Source of the DNA: Aerococcaceae bacterium DSM 111176
GTDB taxonomy: Bacteria; Bacillota; Bacilli; Lactobacillales; Aerococcaceae
DNA length: 64,000 bases
Direction of reading: 5' to 3'
NCBI GenBank assembly: GCA_015863215.1
Contig: JACBXN010000002.1
Coordinates: 1 to 64,000, forward strand
Both the position numbers and the translations under genes were made by a program. Under the pieces are notes generated by a model. That model worked only from the letters and a program-made list of their open reading frames with translations. It searched no databases and was not told the DNA's origin. Numbering within the stretch: position 1 is the first letter of the stretch; each line of letters opens with the position of its first letter. Of the stretch, positions 35,873 through 45,180 are shown piece by piece.

Positions 35873-37303
35873 TTAGTCTTTAGTACCATATTTAAATGCT
35901 GAGATTTCTGCACGTTTTTCGTTATCAATATTCCAGATGAAGCGGAATGTAGCCCATGATAATAGGAAAGCGACTGCAGGAATCGCAATGTTTACTAAGA
36001 ATAAACCAGTAATTGTTCCGTCAGATTGGCGCTGACCTTGTTCTGTTAATGCTGGGTTATAACCAATCCAGCCGATTACTAATACGGCTAATGATTGTGA
36101 TAATGTTTGTCCTAAACGACGCGTTAATGAGAATGTACCATAAATCGCACCTTCTGTACGTTTACCGGATATATACTCATTATAGTCAATCGATTCAGAT
36201 ACAAGACCCCATTGTAATTGAACAGACATGTTTGCTAGACCTAAACCTAAACCAGACATAATCATGTAAATCATGCCATTTGCCATGCCAGATGTTAACA
36301 TGAAGTATAGAGCAGCTAATAAAGCAACCCCAGTAATTAAACAAATACGAATTAATTTATCAGTAGCACCGAATATTTCTACTAATTTAGGTGCCGCAAG
36401 TAAAATAACCACTGAAAGAATAGTTTGAATTGTAGATGCATAAGACATTAAACCAAAGTCATTAAACACATCCGCATACATATAAGCAGCTGTTGTCCCA
36501 TTCAATTGTTGTCCGAATACGAAAATAACTGAGTGTAAACAAAGTGATAAGAATGGACGGTTATTTCTGAATACATCAATGATATCCGAGAACTTAACAT
36601 TACTATCTTCCGGGCTAGATTCAGCTTCAGCAGCTGTCGATACACCACGTTCTTCAGTCCAAGCATAGTGAATGAAGATGATGATACCACCAAGAACGGC
36701 AGTAGTGATAGCTGCGATCATATAACCACGTGAAGATTCACCAATTGCACCTAAAATTTGAGGTACTGTAAATTGTCCAACGAATAAACCAAGTGTAGAC
36801 CCCATACCACGAGCAGAAGCTAATGTTGTACGTTCAACATCATTTGTTGCCATCGCCCCAAGTAATGAACCCATGGCGATGTTTACCATCGTATAACCTA
36901 ACTCATAAACGATTTTTAAGAAGAATAATAAAATTACGGTGATCATACCGCCTAGAGTCGTCGGGATACTATAGAATGCAATGGATCCTAGTACCACTAG
37001 AGGAATTGATCTTAAAATCCATGGACGGAATTTATCTTGCTTACCTCCAGATTTCGCAAAGGACTTATCCATTAATGTTCCCATTAACGGGTCATTGACC
37101 ATATCCCAAATATTCCAAATGAGTAACAGAATTGATAATGTCGCATACGGAACAGCTAAAATGTTCGTAATATAACGCGTCATATATGAACCAACCATGA
37201 TTAGGGTAATAACCCCACCCATGTCACCGGCTGCATAACCTATACGATGTTTCAGTGTTAGGTTGTTTTCATTTTGTGATGGATTAACTGTTTTTTCAGT
37301 CAT
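35873..37303 (-). CDS. GPH-family glycoside/pentoside/hexuronide:cation symporter, paralogue
   Basis: A 476-residue paralogue of the transporter at 33197, with the same LKHRIGYAAGDMGGVITL start, IWDMVNDPLMGTLMD and SLLGAMATNDVERTTLASARG. The two proteins align along their whole length, suggesting duplication and divergence to a second substrate. I placed the start at 37303 (MTEKTV) with AGGAG about 10 bases upstream. A long 500-bp upstream gap holds a cre-like GAAAACGGTTTGAA near 37496. Confidence 0.84.
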   Translation of the reverse strand: MTEKTVNPSQNENNLTLKHRIGYAAGDMGGVITLIMVGSYMTRYITNILAVPYATLSILLLIWNIWDMVNDPLMGTLMDKSFAKSGGKQDKFRPWILRSIPLVVLGSIAFYSIPTTLGGMITVILLFFLKIVYELGYTMVNIAMGSLLGAMATNDVERTTLASARGMGSTLGLFVGQFTVPQILGAIGESSRGYMIAAITTAVLGGIIIFIHYAWTEERGVSTAAEAESSPEDSNVKFSDIIDVFRNNRPFLSLCLHSVIFVFGQQLNGTTAAYMYADVFNDFGLMSYASTIQTILSVVILLAAPKLVEIFGATDKLIRICLITGVALLAALYFMLTSGMANGMIYMIMSGLGLGLANMSVQLQWGLVSESIDYNEYISGKRTEGAIYGTFSLTRRLGQTLSQSLAVLVIGWIGYNPALTEQGQRQSDGTITGLFLVNIAIPAVAFLLSWATFRFIWNIDNEKRAEISAFKYGTKD

Positions 37304-37312
37304 TACAATCAC

Positions 37313-37825
37313 GCTCCTATTTTTTTGTCCAGCATTGCTGGCAGACTTTCCAACAGACTACAAACATTTATCGGCAATCGTATTTTGATGAAGTAACAAT
37401 ACGGTACATTTACCGTCTGTTTCCTCCCCTAAAATCATCAAAAGTACAAGTTGAGATAAATGACTTTGGTTGTGAAACTATGTACATTTTAGAATGAAAA
37501 CGGTTTGAAATACATTGCATTTACATACGATAACATTGCGTTTACTGAAATAATCATCAGACGACTCCAAAAATAGATAAAATGATTACTTTTTGATACG
37601 AACAAGAAAGGTTATTTTTACGGACTTGTATTCGCTTACATTAAAATGGCTATTTTAGCCTAATAAGAGAAGTTGTCACATGATTGATAGGTATTTCACC
37701 AGCAAACGCTTCCTATTTTGGTTGGCTTTTTAAGAAGAGAAACTTTGTGGAATGAAGATTCTAAAGTTGCATCCTCTCGCCAGTATTATTATAATTAGAT
37801 TATAAAGAAGAAGGAGGCAGCAAAT
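37313..37825. other. Intergenic region with no gene seen
   Basis: This 510-bp gap between the divergent GPH transporter and the 6-phosphogluconate dehydrogenase gene holds a cre-like GAAAACGGTTTGAA near 37496 and AT-rich promoter-like stretches (for example TATTATTATAAT near 37784). No coding frame, array or module repeat was recognised. Confidence 0.5.
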
Positions 37826-39259
37826 ATGTCAAAAGCACAAATTGGTGTTATCGGTATGGCTGTTATGGGTAAGAACTTAGCCCTCAATATTGAAAGCCGT
37901 GGATATAGTGTAGGGATTTTCAACCGTTCAGCATATAGAACGGAAGATGTTGTTAAAGAAAATCCAGACAAAAATTTAGTACCAACATATAATTTAGAAG
38001 ACTTCGTGGCGTCACTTGAAAGACCACGTCGTGTATTAATTATGATCCAAGCAGGTTCAGCAACGGACGATATGATTCAACAAATCACACCATTATTAGA
38101 TGATGATGATGTTTTAGTTGACTGTGGAAATACTTACTTCCAAGATACAGTTCGTCGCGCTAAAGAATTAGAAGGTACAGGAATTCATTTCGTAGGTATG
38201 GGTGTTTCTGGTGGTGAAGAGGGTGCGTTATTAGGCCCAAGTTTAATGCCAGGAGGACCAAAAGAAGCGTACGATATTTTAGAACCAATCTTAAAACAAA
38301 TTGCAGCTAAAGCACCAAGCGACGGAGAACCATGTGTGGCACATATCGGTTCAGACGGAGCAGGTCACTACGTGAAAATGGTCCATAACGGAATTGAATA
38401 TGGTGACATGCAATTAATCGCAGAGTCATATGACATCATGCGCCGTCATTTAGGCTTATCAGTTGAAGATATTGCTGAGCACTTTGCTGAGTGGAATAAA
38501 GGTGAATTAGATAGTTTCTTAATTGAAATTACGGCCGATATTTTAACAAAATATGATCCAGAAACTGGTAAACCAATGGTCGACGTCATTTTAGACCGTG
38601 CTGGTAACAAAGGGACAGGTAAATGGACTTCACAATCTTCACTTGATTTAGGTATTCCATTATCAACAATCACTGAATCAGTATTTGCACGTTTCATTTC
38701 AGCTATGAAAGATGAACGTATTAATGCATCAGAAGTATTATCTGGACCAGCTGCCCAAGAGGTTGAAGCAAGCGAAGAATTAGTTGAGAAAATTCGTCAA
38801 GCACTATACTTTTCAAAAATCATGTCTTACGCGCAAGGTTTTGTTCAATACCGTGAGGCAAGTAAAGAGTATGGTTGGGACTTAGACTACAAGGAAATCG
38901 CTAAGATTTTCCGTGCCGGATGTATTATCCGCGCGCAATTCTTAGAGAAAATTATGGATGCATATGATGCTAACCCTGAGTTAGACAACATCCTATTAGA
39001 TCCATATTTCAAAGATATTGCTGATAAATACCAACAAGCAACTCGTGATGTTTCAGCAATGGCATTACAAGCAGGTATTCCAGTGCCAGGATTTACAAGT
39101 GCATTAGCTTACTACGACAGCTACCGCACGCCAGTATTACCAGCTAACATTATCCAAGCGCAACGTGACTACTTCGGAGCGCATACTTACCAACGCGTTG
39201 ATAAAGAGGGGACTTTCCACTTCTTATGGAACGAAGGTAAAGAAGAAGACTGGTCATAA
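37826..39259 (+). CDS. gndA: 6-phosphogluconate dehydrogenase (decarboxylating)
   Basis: A 477-residue enzyme of the oxidative pentose phosphate pathway. [22 protein letters not shown] is the NADP fold, [22 protein letters not shown] near residue 128 the substrate loop, [22 protein letters not shown] near 175 the catalytic Lys/His segment, and [13 protein letters not shown] near 252 a further signature. It is a single-gene unit with AAGGAGG upstream and a terminator downstream. A gluconate-like FGGY kinase is encoded at 46087 but not in the same operon. Confidence 0.96.
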   Translation: MSKAQIGVIGMAVMGKNLALNIESRGYSVGIFNRSAYRTEDVVKENPDKNLVPTYNLEDFVASLERPRRVLIMIQAGSATDDMIQQITPLLDDDDVLVDCGNTYFQDTVRRAKELEGTGIHFVGMGVSGGEEGALLGPSLMPGGPKEAYDILEPILKQIAAKAPSDGEPCVAHIGSDGAGHYVKMVHNGIEYGDMQLIAESYDIMRRHLGLSVEDIAEHFAEWNKGELDSFLIEITADILTKYDPETGKPMVDVILDRAGNKGTGKWTSQSSLDLGIPLSTITESVFARFISAMKDERINASEVLSGPAAQEVEASEELVEKIRQALYFSKIMSYAQGFVQYREASKEYGWDLDYKEIAKIFRAGCIIRAQFLEKIMDAYDANPELDNILLDPYFKDIADKYQQATRDVSAMALQAGIPVPGFTSALAYYDSYRTPVLPANIIQAQRDYFGAHTYQRVDKEGTFHFLWNEGKEEDWS

Positions 39260-39281
39260 AATTTAAAAGATTTGTAGAGAG

Positions 39282-39311
39282 ACACAGGGACTGCGGTTCC
39301 TGTGTTTTTGT
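39282..39311 (+). terminator. Terminator after gndA
   Basis: ACACAGG pairs with CCTGTGT around GACTGCGGTT, followed by TTTTTGTG. Confidence 0.7.
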
Positions 39312-39346
39312 GTTTGTGTGGATGGTGGCTTTAATGGCTCGAATTA

Positions 39347-39580
39347 TTTACGCTAGCAAATTAGCGTACAAACTTCCGTCCTAATCCGTCTCAACTATTT
39401 AAGGGGACTCCTCCGCGTACAAACTTCAATCCCAATCTGTCCAAACTATTTACGCAAGCCCCTCAGCGTACAAACTTCCGTTCGAATTCGCCCAAACTAT
39501 TTACGCCAGCCTTTCAGCGTACAAACTTCCGTCCGAATCCACTCAAACTATTTACGCAACTCTCTCTGCGCAAAAACCTA
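39347..39580. repeat. 51-nt tandem repeat, five units
   Basis: TTTACGC (TTTAAGG in unit 2) begins at 39347, 39398, 39449, 39500 and 39551, exactly 51 nt apart, and GCGTACAAACTTC follows in each. TTTACGC can pair with GCGTA to form a small hairpin in each unit. The array abuts the three-hairpin copy F. Confidence 0.9.
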
Positions 39581-39590
39581 GGATCCAATC

Positions 39591-39710
39591 AAAAGGAAAG
39601 AGTCGCCGGAGCGACTCTAACCCCATTCATGTTGTACTCTTAGGCCTTTGCCTAAGAGCCGATTTAAAATAAGGAAGTCAATTTCTGATGAAATTGACCA
39701 TTAGATTTAA
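39591..39710 (+). repeat. Three-hairpin intergenic module, copy F
   Basis: Hairpins: AGAGTCGC/GCGACTCT (39599-39618), CTCTTAGGC/GCCTAAGAG (39637-39658) and GTCAATTT/AAATTGAC (39677-39698). It lies only about 10 bp after the end of the 51-nt array and downstream of the pdp gene (minus strand). Confidence 0.85.
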
Positions 39711-39793
39711 CCCCATCGTTTGCTGTTTCAATCATAAAATACTTTTAAAAAAAGAAGCGACAGAGTCACCTCCATCGCTTCAACAATCAAAAT

Positions 39794-41092
39794 CTATTCA
39801 ATTATTTGATAAATCATCGGATAATCCGGTGCTGATTCACCAATCTTTACAGCACGGTCCAAGCGTTCAATGACGCTATCAATCTCTTCACGGTTAGCAT
39901 GAATCGTTAAAATCGTGTCACCTGCGGAAACGGCATCGCCGACTTTCTTGTGTAATTCAATACCTACTGCATAATCTAATACATCATCTGACTTCTCACG
40001 TCCACCACCGAGTAACATCGATGCAATCCCGATGTCGTCAGCAGTCATTTCAGAAATCACACCGTCAGTTTCCGCAACATAAGGAATTTTATACGCAGCT
40101 TGTGGCATGATAGTATAATCATCTATCACCGCAACGTCCCCGCTTTGAGCTTGAACCATTGCTTTGAAACGGTCTAGCGCAGAGCCGTTTGCGATATTTT
40201 CATGTAACATCGCGCGTGCTTCTTCCAAACTGTCCGCTTTTTCACCAAACACAACCATGTAAGCTGCAATTTCAACGGTTAATTCCACTAAATCCGCTGG
40301 TCCATTTCCTTTTAATAAATCAATCGTTTCTTCGATTTCCAAAGCATTCCCAACTTTATTACCTAAAGGTTGGTTCATGTCCGAAATGAGTACCATTGTT
40401 TTAATGCCCGCTTGTTTACCAATAGCGACTAATGCTTCACCTAATTGTGCCGCGGATTCTTCTGTTTTCATAAACGCACCGGCACCTGTTTTGATGTCGA
40501 TGACAAGTGCGTCACCGCCCGCTGCGATTTTCTTAGACATAATCGATGATGCGATCGCAGGGATTGAATCGACCGTGTCGGTAACGTCACGGATGGCATA
40601 TATACGCTTGTCTGCCGGGGCAATATTCGCAGTTGCTCCAATGATCGCTAAACTTTCCTTTGCCACTTGTGAAATGAAATCATCCAATTCAATTTCAACT
40701 TTATAACCAGGAATTGCTTCCAATTTATCCAGAGTACCTCCAGTGTGTCCTAGACCGCGACCTGAAATCATCGGTACAGGAACGCCAGTAGATGCAACTA
40801 GCGCTGCTAACGGCAACGACACTTTATCCCCAACACCACCAGTTGAGTGCTTGTCGACTTTAATCCCAGGGATCGCAGATAAATCAACGCGGTCACCGGA
40901 ATCAACCATTTGCATCGTTAAGTCAATTTGTTCTTCTGCCGTCATACCGTTGAAGTAAACGGCCATTAAAAAGGCAGAGATTTGATAATCGGGAATTGAA
41001 CCATCTGTCACTCCTTGGACGAAGAATTTAATTTCTTCATGGTTTAACTCACCATTTTCACGTTTCTTATGAATTAGATCGACCATTCTCAT
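39794..41092 (-). CDS. pdp: Pyrimidine-nucleoside phosphorylase
   Basis: A 432-residue nucleoside phosphorylase II family enzyme. KHSTGGVGDKVSLPLAALVA near residue 80 and SGRGLGHTGGTLDKLEAIPG near 110 are the phosphate- and nucleoside-binding signatures; the C-terminal PYRIMIDINE/SWIVEL domain ends near 430. It splits uridine, deoxyuridine or thymidine to base plus (deoxy)ribose 1-phosphate. It is last in the run deoC, SorC regulator, pnuC-like, pdp on the minus strand. AAAGGAGG precedes the start. Confidence 0.94.
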   Translation of the reverse strand: MRMVDLIHKKRENGELNHEEIKFFVQGVTDGSIPDYQISAFLMAVYFNGMTAEEQIDLTMQMVDSGDRVDLSAIPGIKVDKHSTGGVGDKVSLPLAALVASTGVPVPMISGRGLGHTGGTLDKLEAIPGYKVEIELDDFISQVAKESLAIIGATANIAPADKRIYAIRDVTDTVDSIPAIASSIMSKKIAAGGDALVIDIKTGAGAFMKTEESAAQLGEALVAIGKQAGIKTMVLISDMNQPLGNKVGNALEIEETIDLLKGNGPADLVELTVEIAAYMVVFGEKADSLEEARAMLHENIANGSALDRFKAMVQAQSGDVAVIDDYTIMPQAAYKIPYVAETDGVISEMTADDIGIASMLLGGGREKSDDVLDYAVGIELHKKVGDAVSAGDTILTIHANREEIDSVIERLDRAVKIGESAPDYPMIYQIIE

Positions 41093-41128
41093 TGTAATTA
41101 TTTCCTCCTTTGGAATACTTTTAGATAA

Positions 41129-41818
41129 TTAAGCTTCGAAATCAGTTTGTCCTAAGCCCCAGTTGACCCAACCACGGACTGAGTTTAGAGCGAAACAAAT
41201 ATACATCACAGCCATTTGCGGTTCACCCACACCTAACCAGATAATTACTCCGATGACGTTAGTCAGACCCCATAACCACCAAGAATTACGGTTACGACGC
41301 ATTTGCATGACTTGAGCAACAATCGCTGTTGAGTTGTTGAAGGCGTCAAGGATAATATATTGACCACCCATCCAGTAAGAAATCACACCTAAAACGACAC
41401 CACCGACGACAACAGCGATAATAATGTCACGCCAGTTTGTTGTTTTAACGATTTTAATGTCCCCTGAAGAGTCATCGCCTTCATCTTTTTTAGCACCTAA
41501 CCAAGAGGGTAGGCCGATAAAGATATTCGATAAGAAGTAAAAGGCTGACATGAACATGTCACCGTATAAAGCAGAACGGAATGCCTGAATCGTTGCGAAT
41601 AAGTTTTGTGTCATATTGAAAGGGAAGTTCCAAGTTTTAGCGTGCGCTAAACCGATTGTACCCACTAAACCTAACCAAGACACTAAGTTAGCTAAAGTCA
41701 TCCAACCATTTTCCATTGACCCATTAAAGGTTAAAACAACCATAGCCAGTGAAATAACAATATTAAAATAAGTAATAAATTTACGATTATCTTTTAAATT
41801 ATCCATCATTTTTTCCAT
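41129..41818 (-). CDS. PnuC-family nucleoside transporter, probably for deoxynucleosides
   Basis: A 229-residue PnuC-family membrane protein with about seven hydrophobic segments; WKFPFN-like TWNFPFNMTQNLFATIQAFRSALYGD near residue 65 and RRNRNSWWLWGLTNVIGV near 175 are family marks. PnuC proteins carry vitamin-like nucleosides by facilitated diffusion. The position between a deo-type regulator and pdp suggests import of deoxyribonucleosides, a role predicted for the PnuN branch. That specificity is inference from context; nicotinamide riboside is the alternative. AAGGAG precedes the start. Confidence 0.8.
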   Translation of the reverse strand: MEKMMDNLKDNRKFITYFNIVISLAMVVLTFNGSMENGWMTLANLVSWLGLVGTIGLAHAKTWNFPFNMTQNLFATIQAFRSALYGDMFMSAFYFLSNIFIGLPSWLGAKKDEGDDSSGDIKIVKTTNWRDIIIAVVVGGVVLGVISYWMGGQYIILDAFNNSTAIVAQVMQMRRNRNSWWLWGLTNVIGVIIWLGVGEPQMAVMYICFALNSVRGWVNWGLGQTDFEA

Positions 41819-41830
41819 TATAAATACTCC

Positions 41831-42799
41831 TTATAAATTCAATAAACTTTGTGCTAAGAGCGTGTCAATAAAGACTTGCTTAGCATAGCCACCTTTCATT
41901 GTGGCGTGAACGGCTTTCGCCTTGTTTGACCCAGCAGCAACTAAGATTGAATGCTCAACCTCTTTCAAGGCATCCAATTGGATCCCAACTGTGCGCTCAT
42001 TTAATTCAGGGTCAACAACCAAGCCGTCCTTATCAATAAACCGTGATACAATATCACCGACCGCGTGTTTTCGCAGGTTTGCTTTTTCGTTATCATTTAA
42101 ATATTCTAATTCGAAGAGTAGTGCTTTCTTACGTACTGTACCGACTGAGAAAACGGTTACATCGGCATTTGACCCTAACTCTAAAATACGCGACATGTGA
42201 CGGTCTGATTCAACAATTACCTTCGTCGACACCTCATCAAAAATCGTCGGTAACGGTAAATACTCCGGTTGCGTATGGAATACGCCCGCAAAGGTGTTGA
42301 TGATCTGGTAAGCGAACGTTTCAGAATACGATAAACTGACGCTTCCTTTTAACTGTACCGTACTAATATTTTCAGGCGCAATATATTCGTCCCGCGACGC
42401 AGATAAGAGCAACTGATCCGCCACCGCATGGAGCGTCCGCCCCCATCCAACCCCAATCGTCATGCCGGCTTTCACATTGTCCAACAAATAATTCGCCGTG
42501 TAAGCAGCTACCGCTTGAAGGGTATCTTTGTGATTGTCATAATTGTCCGGTACAACTTGGATGTATTGGTCATACTTCTTAGATAATTGCTCGCTTAAAA
42601 CCGTCGCCTGCCCAAACGGATTGTGAATATTCACTTGAACAATCGAATTGTCTTTTGCATACTGCAACAACCGCGACACCGTTGGCCGCGACATGTCCAA
42701 CTTCTCAGCGATTTGCTTTTGATCCATATCCTCTAAATAAAACAACCGCGCCACTTCAACACTTTGCGTCATCCGTCTCAAATCTAATTTATCTTTCAT
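41831..42799 (-). CDS. deoR: SorC/DeoR-type transcriptional regulator of deoxynucleoside use
   Basis: A 322-residue SorC-family regulator. The N-terminal HTH reads LEDMDQKQIAEKLDMSRPTVSRLLQYAK (about 24-51), followed by a sugar-phosphate-binding domain with GVGWGRTLHAVADQL near residue 122 and VGDIVSRFIDKDG near 247. B. subtilis DeoR is of this family and responds to deoxyribose 5-phosphate. It is 12 bases before the pnuC-like gene. The symbol rests on context with deoC and pdp. Confidence 0.82.
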   Translation of the reverse strand: MKDKLDLRRMTQSVEVARLFYLEDMDQKQIAEKLDMSRPTVSRLLQYAKDNSIVQVNIHNPFGQATVLSEQLSKKYDQYIQVVPDNYDNHKDTLQAVAAYTANYLLDNVKAGMTIGVGWGRTLHAVADQLLLSASRDEYIAPENISTVQLKGSVSLSYSETFAYQIINTFAGVFHTQPEYLPLPTIFDEVSTKVIVESDRHMSRILELGSNADVTVFSVGTVRKKALLFELEYLNDNEKANLRKHAVGDIVSRFIDKDGLVVDPELNERTVGIQLDALKEVEHSILVAAGSNKAKAVHATMKGGYAKQVFIDTLLAQSLLNL

Positions 42800-43115
42800 T
42801 TAAAATCACTCCAAAATTTTTTAAGAAATTTAGCGAAAGTAGGGTATTTGCCAAAGTTACCAACTCCGATTAATAGCTGTAGTTTCACTTGTATAGTTAG
42901 CCCAGTGAAAACTAAGTTACTGCATGGTTAACAATATGTTCCATGTTGTTCCTATTATGATACGCCACTTGGAAGTCCTATCCAACAAAAAGTGAAATTA
43001 TTTAAAAGCCGATTGCTTTGAAGCTAGCCGCAATACATTCTGTATGCGCTTTAATTTTTGGGTTAAAATCAACTGGGAAACGGACATTTCCCAGTGAATA
43101 GTACACAATTTGTTC

Positions 43116-43772
43116 TTACGAATTCATCACGTCAACCGTACGGCTTAAACCAATACGACTCGCTCCAGCTTCCAACATATTTAAAACATCTTCCTTCGTA
43201 CGAATACCACCAGATGCTTTAACACCAACGTTTGGTCCCACTGTTTCGCGCATTAAGCGAACATCTTCAACTGTTGCGCCACCAGTACCAAAACCAGTTG
43301 ATGTTTTAACAAAGTCAGCATTTGCTTTCACTGAAAGTTCGCAAGCTAATACTGTTTGCTCGTCATTTAAATAACAATTTTCGATGATAACTTTTAAAAG
43401 TTTCCCAGCTTTATGCGTTTCATCCGCCACGGCTTTGATATCTTCATAAACAAAGTCAGCATTCCCAGCGATTAATTCACCAATATTGATGACCATATCC
43501 ACTTCTTCCGCACCTTTAGCAATCACGTCGCGTGTTTCCAACACTTTCGCGTCCGTCGTATTCGCACCCAGAGGGAACCCGATAACCGCGATTGGCTTCA
43601 CGTTTGTTCCTTCCAATTCCTCTTTCACCAACGGAATCCAGTGCCCATTCACACAAACCGTCGCCGTATCATATTCCTTCGCCTCGCGCGCCACGCGAAT
43701 CACGTCATCTCTCGTCGCATCCGCATTTAAAATCGTATGATCGAAAAATTTCGCCAAATTTTCTTGAGTCAT
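43116..43772 (-). CDS. deoC: Deoxyribose-phosphate aldolase
   Basis: A 218-residue class I aldolase. [14 protein letters not shown] at the start, the Schiff-base Lys in [23 protein letters not shown] near residue 153, and [13 protein letters not shown] near 182 (second Lys) are diagnostic. It converts deoxyribose 5-phosphate to acetaldehyde and glyceraldehyde 3-phosphate, finishing the route begun by pdp. GGGGGAG precedes the ATG. A 310-bp gap separates it from the regulator gene, so it may have its own promoter. Confidence 0.95.
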   Translation of the reverse strand: MTQENLAKFFDHTILNADATRDDVIRVAREAKEYDTATVCVNGHWIPLVKEELEGTNVKPIAVIGFPLGANTTDAKVLETRDVIAKGAEEVDMVINIGELIAGNADFVYEDIKAVADETHKAGKLLKVIIENCYLNDEQTVLACELSVKANADFVKTSTGFGTGGATVEDVRLMRETVGPNVGVKASGGIRTKEDVLNMLEAGASRIGLSRTVDVMNS

Positions 43773-43799
43773 TAAACAACTCCCCCTTTTCTATATGAA

Positions 43800-44050
43800 C
43801 CCATTATAGCAACCGATTTCAAAAACGCAACATATTTTTACATATTTTCTTTAAATTAATGAAATTATGTAAAATATAATGATTTAGGGAAAGTATGGCA
43901 GTTTTGATATAAAACCAGTCGAAAATAGGGAGAGAAGTGTGTAATGGCTGATTAATTGAGGTGAAATTGAGTGAAATCAATAGAAAATAGGGAAAAACCT
44001 ACACATGTCATGCAAAACATAACGCGGATGCAGAAAAATGCATCTTAAAT
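43800..44050. other. Intergenic region before deoC and after the creatininase-like gene
   Basis: AT-rich sequence holding the deoC promoter region on the minus strand. No gene is seen. It leads directly into the 41-nt array at 44058. Confidence 0.4.
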
Positions 44051-44057
44051 TTGATGG

Positions 44058-44235
44058 ACCAAGTTGTCTCATTGTCATCAAAAATTTAGCTTCGATGGAC
44101 CAAGTTGGTTCATGGCACACACAAAAGAGATGACGATGTACCAATTTGGTTCATGGCACACACAAATGAGATGACGATGTACCAACTTGGTTTATGGAGC
44201 ACGCAAATGAGATGACGATGTACCAACTTGGTTCA
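44058..44235. repeat. 41-nt tandem repeat, five units
   Basis: ACCAAGTTG or ACCAACTTGG begins at 44058, 44099, 44140, 44181 and 44222, exactly 41 nt apart. The typical unit continues GTTCATGGCACACACAAA and GAGATGACGATGT. ACCAAnTTGGT is itself a short palindrome. Confidence 0.9.
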
Positions 44236-44251
44236 TCAAATCACACAAAAA

Positions 44252-44279
44252 AGCGAAAGCACCCCGAGATGCTTTCGCT
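44252..44279 (-). terminator. Terminator of the creatininase-like gene
   Basis: AGCGAAAGC pairs with GCTTTCGCT around 10 nt; the minus strand continues with a T-run (complement of AAAAA at 44247-44252). Confidence 0.75.
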
Positions 44280-44294
44280 AAACTAAATGTAAAA

Positions 44295-45140
44295 TTATTT
44301 TCTCTGAGTCCAAGGATACTTTTCAGCTTGAACTTGCACGAAGTCGTCGACTTCCTTCATTTGTTTAACCACTTCCGGCATATCAAATGCGGCGACCATT
44401 TTATCAATCAATTCGCGCCCGCCAACTGCTAGTTCGGCTTTTTGTTCATCACTTTCTAAGTATAACGTTGGCATATGATCCATCGTGTCGCCGAAAATCA
44501 TCCCCATCGCGCCAGATTGGAATGCCATCCCGTTAACTTTCGACGCAAAAGTGGTTGTTGAAGGTTTGCGGTCAGTCCAGAAATCATTATCCGGTGTCGT
44601 TAACGGAACATCTTCTAGGCGACCTAAAATATCATAAGCACCTAAAATCATTTCTGTAAACGGATCTTCACTCTCAGCGTCAGCAAGTAATTCAAAGAAG
44701 TTAGTATCCCCAATTTTATGCAGTGGGTCAATGTAAAGAATTGGAATATTATATTCGTCAAAGATTTCTCGAACGACTGGGCTAATATAAATATGTGCAG
44801 GTCCATGTGTCGTCACAAAGATTTGACGGTGGAACCCTTGGCGAATGAGGGATTTACTGATTTCTAAGAGATAAGCGATCGAAGCTTGTACTGGAACTTG
44901 CACCGTACTTTTCCCTCGAACGGTTGATCCGGCGTAAAAATAAGGTAAGTTGTGTAGTATCAATCCGTCACAAGCTTCAGCCATTTTTAAAGCTAAAGCC
45001 TCCGCCATGACAGTTTCGCTGTCAGCCGGAAGTCCGCCGTGGAGTTCTGTGACGCCAACGGGTATAATAATAATATCATTATGATCTAAGTATTTAGTCA
45101 CTTCAACATCTGTTAATTTTGATAAAAAGCGTGTACGCAT
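44295..45140 (-). CDS. Creatininase-family amidohydrolase
   Basis: A 281-residue creatininase-family protein. DIIIIPVGVTELHGGLPADSE near residue 24 holds the Glu/His/Asp metal ligands; TTHGPAHIYISPVVRE near 110 another His; EDPFTEMILGAYD near 158 an acidic ligand. Members hydrolyse cyclic amides or act in cofactor pathways. Here it is divergent from an AraC-type regulator, with a FGGY kinase beyond, which suggests a carbohydrate or amide-sugar substrate. The actual substrate is unknown. Confidence 0.82.
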   Translation of the reverse strand: MRTRFLSKLTDVEVTKYLDHNDIIIIPVGVTELHGGLPADSETVMAEALALKMAEACDGLILHNLPYFYAGSTVRGKSTVQVPVQASIAYLLEISKSLIRQGFHRQIFVTTHGPAHIYISPVVREIFDEYNIPILYIDPLHKIGDTNFFELLADAESEDPFTEMILGAYDILGRLEDVPLTTPDNDFWTDRKPSTTTFASKVNGMAFQSGAMGMIFGDTMDHMPTLYLESDEQKAELAVGGRELIDKMVAAFDMPEVVKQMKEVDDFVQVQAEKYPWTQRK

Positions 45141-45180
45141 AATAAAAATCCTTTCTATAATAAAAATTGGAGGTGAGTTA

